From: Bathynomus jamesi
Taxonomy: Eukaryota > Arthropoda > Malacostraca > Isopoda > Cirolanidae
Direction of reading: 5' to 3'
Assembly (NCBI GenBank): GCA_023014485.1
Contig: JAJOZX010003207.1
Coordinates: 124,001 to 188,000, forward strand
DNA: 64,000 nucleotides
Positions 60,263 to 64,000 of the stretch are shown here, in pieces. Made by a program: the position numbers and the translations under genes. Positions within the stretch are counted from its first letter, which is position 1. Each line of letters opens with the position of its first letter. The notes under the pieces are model-generated. The model ran no database searches and was not told where the DNA came from. It worked only from the letters and a program-made list of their open reading frames with translations.

Positions 60263-62697
60263 ACACTGGGCAACAAAAACATTTTTTTTCGTGTCCCAAG
60301 AATGAAAATACCTTATTCTTATAGTATTTTCTGTGCTGAATCCAAATAAGTTTGTAAAATTTCTCTATCAGGTCTGGTTTTTGTGTGACATGCAATTTAA
60401 TTTTTAAAAACCCATATAGTTACATACTTATTAAAATATGATCGAAAAGACATACCTGTAGTTTAAAAAGTAGCTTGTTTTGATTTTCTGCTGTGCTTTG
60501 CCTCAGGCATGTCTCTCTTAAGAGTCCAGCAATAGTCAGCCAGCATACTGGGGCTCCATTTGCCTTGGTAACGGTTTTCCATGGCAGAAATATCCTGATG
60601 AAAACGCTCACCATGTTCGTCGCTTACCGCACCCAGGTTTTCCGGAAAAAAGTCCAAGTGAGAGTCCAAGAAATGAACCTTTAATGACATATTGCACCTC
60701 ATTGCTTGGTAAGACTTAAGAAGATCTCCTACTATTTCAGGATAGTTTTCGGCCTTGTGATTTCCCAAAAAATTTGTGCAGACACTTTTGAAACTCTGCC
60801 ACGCAGCTTTCTCAACTTCATTCAACTCTCCTTCAAATCTCTCATCTCTTAACAATTCTCTGATCTGAGGGCCTACAAAAATGCCTTCTTTAATCTTGGC
60901 ATCACTGATCCAGGGAAACTTATTTCTCAAGTATGTGAATCCTGTTTGCGCTTTATCCATCGCTTTAACAAAGTTTTTCATAAGTCCAAGCTTGATATGC
61001 AAAGGAGGAAGGTACACTTTCTCAGGGTCAACAAGTGAACTATTCACAACATTTTTCTTGCCTGGAACAAGTGAGGTGCGTTTTGGCCAATCCTTCTTAA
61101 CGTAGTGGTTTTGCTTGTCCCTACTGTCCCACTCACATAAAAAACAACAGTACTTGGTGTAACCTAGCTGCAACCCTATCAAAAGTGCAATGACCTTCAG
61201 ATCTCCACAGATATTCCACTTATATTTCTGATACTGAAACTTTTCTAAAAGCAACTTCATGTTGTCGTATGACTCTTTCATGTTTGCAGCATGTGCAATA
61301 GGTACAGAAGGAAATTTATTTCCGTTGTGAAGAAGGACTGCTTTCAAGCTGACTTTTGAGGAGTCAATGAACAATCGCCACTCATCCACGTTATGTTCAT
61401 GACCAAGAGCCCCCATGACTGAATTAACATCTTTACAAAACACAAGTCCATCTTCATGGGAGAACCATTCTTTGAATTCATCATGGCGGCTGCGGAAAAA
61501 ACAAACTTTAGTGTCACGTTGCAGTAGATTCCAACCCTTTAATCTTGAACCTAAAAGTTCAGCCTGCTTCTTAGATAATTTCAAATCACGAACTAGGTCA
61601 TTTGGATCTCCTTGTGACAGTAAATGTGGTTCATTGGAGGAACAGGTAGCCTGGAATGTTGGATCAGAAATGTCTTCATCTTTTTCCTCGTGATATGCTA
61701 CAGCTACGTTTGATTCCTCATCACTTAAACTTACATGTTCAGGAGGATTTGGTACTGGAAGTTGAGCACTGTGGGGAACTGGTCTCATTGCAGACGGTAG
61801 ATTAGGGTATTTCATAAGGCTCTTTGTTTTTGAAGTGATCCCCTTTGTATTTACCAGGGAGAAATAGCAGTCTGTTGTGTGATCTTTGGGTTCCCTCCAA
61901 ATCATTGGAATAGCAAATGGCATGTGACGTGAACCGTTTAGCCATCCTGTAAGTAGTCTTACACATGTCACACAACAAATGTGAGGGGCCCAACTCTTGT
62001 CCTGATCGCCTACTTCACATCCGAAATAAAGTTCATAGCATTTTCTTACTAATGGTGTAAAGTTACGTTTCTGGGATTTTAAAGTTAGATCACCACATAC
62101 ATAACAAAAGGAATTAGGATGATTCAGACAGGTCCGCGGCATTACAAAACATCTATATGAATACAACACTGGTGTAAAATTAACAAGAAGCAACAGACAC
62201 TAGCTGTTAACACTGTGACATTTACAAGCAGACTGACTTGGAGCTGCTCTACACACAGAAACTAGGCTCATGTCTGAACAGGTACAAACATGTTTCAACC
62301 TGCACAGTCTGCTGCTCCGACCAAATTTATCCTGCCAGCATTATCAGAACTTTCTCCCCAAAAGAATAAATTGTATTAATTTTACAGAAAAATTAATACA
62401 ACATATATATTAATATTAATATATTTTATTATAGTTATATTAATTAATATAATATATTATTATATTTATTATTTTTATAATGTTTTATATTATAATATTG
62501 TTATATACTTAATTATATATAATATGTTATTATTTTTTTATCCGGTGATCATGCTAAATGATGAAAAAATTAACATAGCGTCACAAGTAAACTAAGCCTG
62601 ATAGAAAAAATCTGATTTCATATTTAGATTCAGCATGAAAAAGTACACTTAGAACACCCATCAAAACCCTTGTGACAAAATTGTTGTTGACCAGTGT
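60263..62697 (-). mobile_element. Family B DNA transposon with intact ORF
   Basis: Ends ACACTGGGCAACAAAAACAT (60263) and, inverted, ACACTGGTCAACAACAAT (62697). Similarity between the ends continues about 130 bp inward (GTGCTGAATCCAAATA against ATGCTGAATCTAAATA; CTCTATCAGG against TCTATCAGG). The length is 2435 bp and it holds a 559-codon ORF. I could not fix the TSD. An AT-rich block (62390-62540) lies 5' of the ORF. Superfamily is not known to me. Confidence 0.75.
60463..62142 (-). CDS. Family B protein, 559 aa, putative DDE transposase
   Basis: The frame is open without a stop; I take the ATG at 62142 (MPRTCLNHPN) because the sequence becomes zinc-finger-like right there, although the frame extends 17 codons upstream. 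N-terminus: SFCYVCGDLT with further Cys at 35, 42, 57 and 60 (residues 10-60). Acidic Pro-rich linker (130-180). Core: LFIDSSKVSLKAVLLHNGNK with Asp260, NICGDLKVIALLIGLQLGYT with Asp314, then CCFLCEWDSRDKQNHY (C333-x2-C336, His346), and late SDEHGERFHQDISAMENRYQ with Glu509/Glu512. I recognise the family as a multi-copy uncharacterised protein in arthropod genomes, from memory. The D, D, C-x2-C...H, E order resembles hAT, P and Kolobok-type transposases; that role is inference, supported by the flanking inverted repeats. Confidence 0.72.
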   Translation of the reverse strand: MPRTCLNHPNSFCYVCGDLTLKSQKRNFTPLVRKCYELYFGCEVGDQDKSWAPHICCVTCVRLLTGWLNGSRHMPFAIPMIWREPKDHTTDCYFSLVNTKGITSKTKSLMKYPNLPSAMRPVPHSAQLPVPNPPEHVSLSDEESNVAVAYHEEKDEDISDPTFQATCSSNEPHLLSQGDPNDLVRDLKLSKKQAELLGSRLKGWNLLQRDTKVCFFRSRHDEFKEWFSHEDGLVFCKDVNSVMGALGHEHNVDEWRLFIDSSKVSLKAVLLHNGNKFPSVPIAHAANMKESYDNMKLLLEKFQYQKYKWNICGDLKVIALLIGLQLGYTKYCCFLCEWDSRDKQNHYVKKDWPKRTSLVPGKKNVVNSSLVDPEKVYLPPLHIKLGLMKNFVKAMDKAQTGFTYLRNKFPWISDAKIKEGIFVGPQIRELLRDERFEGELNEVEKAAWQSFKSVCTNFLGNHKAENYPEIVGDLLKSYQAMRCNMSLKVHFLDSHLDFFPENLGAVSDEHGERFHQDISAMENRYQGKWSPSMLADYCWTLKRDMPEAKHSRKSKQATF

Positions 62698-62933
62698 AAT
62701 CAGAGAATACAAGAGTATAAATTTCAAAATTTGTTGAAAATTTTAAATTTTGAGTCAAGTACGAAACAATTTGGATTTTGTTCAAATTTTGCAAACATTT
62801 TGGAATTACTTTTGAGACGTCGTAAATGTAAAATATTTAATAATTATTGAATTTAGTTTAGAAAATATGGGATATTTCCCGTGATTACCAACCCAATATC
62901 AAATATCTTCTTATTTAAAATCGATATGAGAGA

Positions 62934-63433
62934 GAGAGAGATAGATACAAGGAGTTACAAGGAAAAGAAGTACCTCAAAAGGCCTTGCGGCCCATACCAA
63001 TGGCAACGGGTGCCAGGGAAAATTTTCTATACACTCAAATAGTGTGCAAGATTTGGTCTAACCTTTTCTTGAACTGATCCACAGAAGAACTGTTCACAAC
63101 TTCTGAAGGTAACCTGTTCCACGTGTCACAGATCTTATACGTAAAGTAATTCCCACACACACTAGTCCTAAACCGTTTCAGATCCAACTTCCAACCATTG
63201 TTGCGAGTTGGGTTATCATTTAAACTAAACATACTTCTAAAATCGACATCGTTGAACCCGCGTAAGAGCTTGAAAACTTCGATCAGTTGACCGCGCAGCC
63301 TCCGAGTTTCCAGCGAAAACAAGTTCAGGGCGCGTAACCGTCGATTGTAGCCGATATGCCTAACGGAAGGGATTAACTTTGTGGCTCTCGACTGCACTCG
63401 CTCCAGCCTCTCAATATCTTTCCTGAGAGAGAG
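62934..63433 (-). pseudogene. CR1-type LINE 3' end, copy 1
   Basis: On minus, the C-terminal RT frame from 63433 reads [80 protein letters not shown] and stops at 63035. The 3' UTR (GGCCGCAAGGCCTTTTGAGG) ends in CTCC TTGTA and a (TC)n tail (62934-62946). The 5' edge at 63433 is another (TC)n, the tail of copy 2. Confidence 0.85.
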
Positions 63434-63556
63434 AGAGAGAGAGTTACAAGGAGTTACAAGGAAAAGAAGTACCTCAAAAGGCCTTGCGGCCCATACCGAG
63501 GAGGTACCAATGGCAACGGTTGCCAGTGAAAATTTTGTACACACTCAAATAGAGAT
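63434..63556 (-). repeat. CR1-type 3' UTR, copy 2 (UTR only)
   Basis: It repeats the 3' UTR (GGCCGCAAGGCCTTTTGAGG) and ends in (TC)n, but has no coding sequence. Copy 3's tail follows directly. Confidence 0.8.
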
Positions 63557-64000
63557 AGGGAGTTACAAGGAAAACAAGTACCTCAAAAGGCCTTGTGGCC
63601 CATACCAAGGAGGTACCAATGGCAACGGGTGCCACGGAAAATTTTCTACACCCTCAAATAGTGTGCAGAATTTGGTCTAACCTTTTCTTGAACTGATCCA
63701 CAGAGGAACTGTTCACAACTTCTGAAGGTAACCTGTTCCACGTGTCACAGATCTTATACGTAAAGTAATTCCCACCCACACTAGTCCTAAACCGTTTCAA
63801 ATCCAACTTCCAACCATTGTTGCGAGTTGGGTTATCATTTAAACTAAGCATACTTCTAAAATCGACATCGTCGAACCCGCGTAAGAGCTTGAAAACCTCG
63901 ATCAGTTGACCGCGCAGCCTCCGAGTTTCAAGCGAAAACAAGTTCAGGGCGCGTAACCGTCGATTGTAGCCCATATGCCTAACGGAAGGGATTAATTTTG
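63557..64000 (-). pseudogene. CR1-type LINE 3' end, copy 3, runs off window
   Basis: Same C-terminal RT frame (63974-63654: [60 protein letters not shown]) and 3' UTR. Only a few residues differ from copy 1. Upstream coding sequence lies beyond the window. Confidence 0.85.

Noticed and set aside
60135..60395. Frame with IYIYIY run
   Set aside because: Translation of a (TA)n array beside the 5S-headed SINE.

Overview
The window reads as eukaryotic, arthropod repeat-rich chromatin, most likely crustacean. I base this on the make-up of the repeats: CR1/Jockey-type LINEs with reverse-transcriptase C-termini of a kind I associate with decapods, DD34D and DD41D mariner-like elements, many hAT-type elements with 8-bp target-site duplications (TSDs), a piggyBac-type MITE, tRNA- and 5S-headed SINEs, and (TA)n arrays. 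I see no convincing single-copy host gene, no bacterial operon and no CRISPR. Almost every long reading frame is a transposable-element (TE) protein, most of them broken.

The dominant structure is an imperfect giant inverted repeat. A left arm (about 1884-19644) reappears reverse-complemented as a right arm (about 27640-46276) around an 8-kb unique loop. The arms share the same nested TEs in mirror order: an R2-like LINE interrupted by a CR1-like LINE tail, by an I-type LINE (TSD ATAAGATTG), by a hAT-like element called family A here (TSD CCCTCCAC) and by a piggyBac-type MITE (TTAA); then an RTE-like LINE remnant, Tc1-like pieces and a hAT MITE. They differ by later events. Only the left arm has a DD34D mariner and the second ORF of the I-type LINE. 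Only the right arm has a CR1 LINE (itself carrying a hAT element), a mariner/foldback composite, a 69-bp mini-hAT, a 241-bp MITE and a 243-bp tandem duplication.

The loop (19645-27639) holds a CR1 3' end, a LINE ORF1 split by a hAT element, a mariner-like element that encodes only a helix-turn-helix protein, a DD41D transposase split by another hAT element, a Tigger-type remnant and a Tc1-like N-terminal half. Left of the palindrome (1-1883) is a decayed family A relative and a MITE at the breakpoint. Right of it (46277-64000) are a tRNA SINE, a foldback mariner, LINE fragments, a ZMYM1-like hAT pseudogene into which a second hAT inserted (which itself carries an apparently intact DD41D mariner and a hammerhead-like hairpin), several MITEs, a 5S-headed SINE, a 559-codon intact ORF inside its own inverted-repeat transposon (family B), and tandem CR1 tails that run off the window.

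The elements act together only as an insertion record: nesting order and empty sites give relative ages. The two best candidates for little-described systems are family B (60263-62697, with a MITE derivative at 57817-58274) and family A (12520-15390, mirrored at 33878-40986). All alignments were made by eye, so boundaries and relationships should be taken as approximate unless a TSD is stated.
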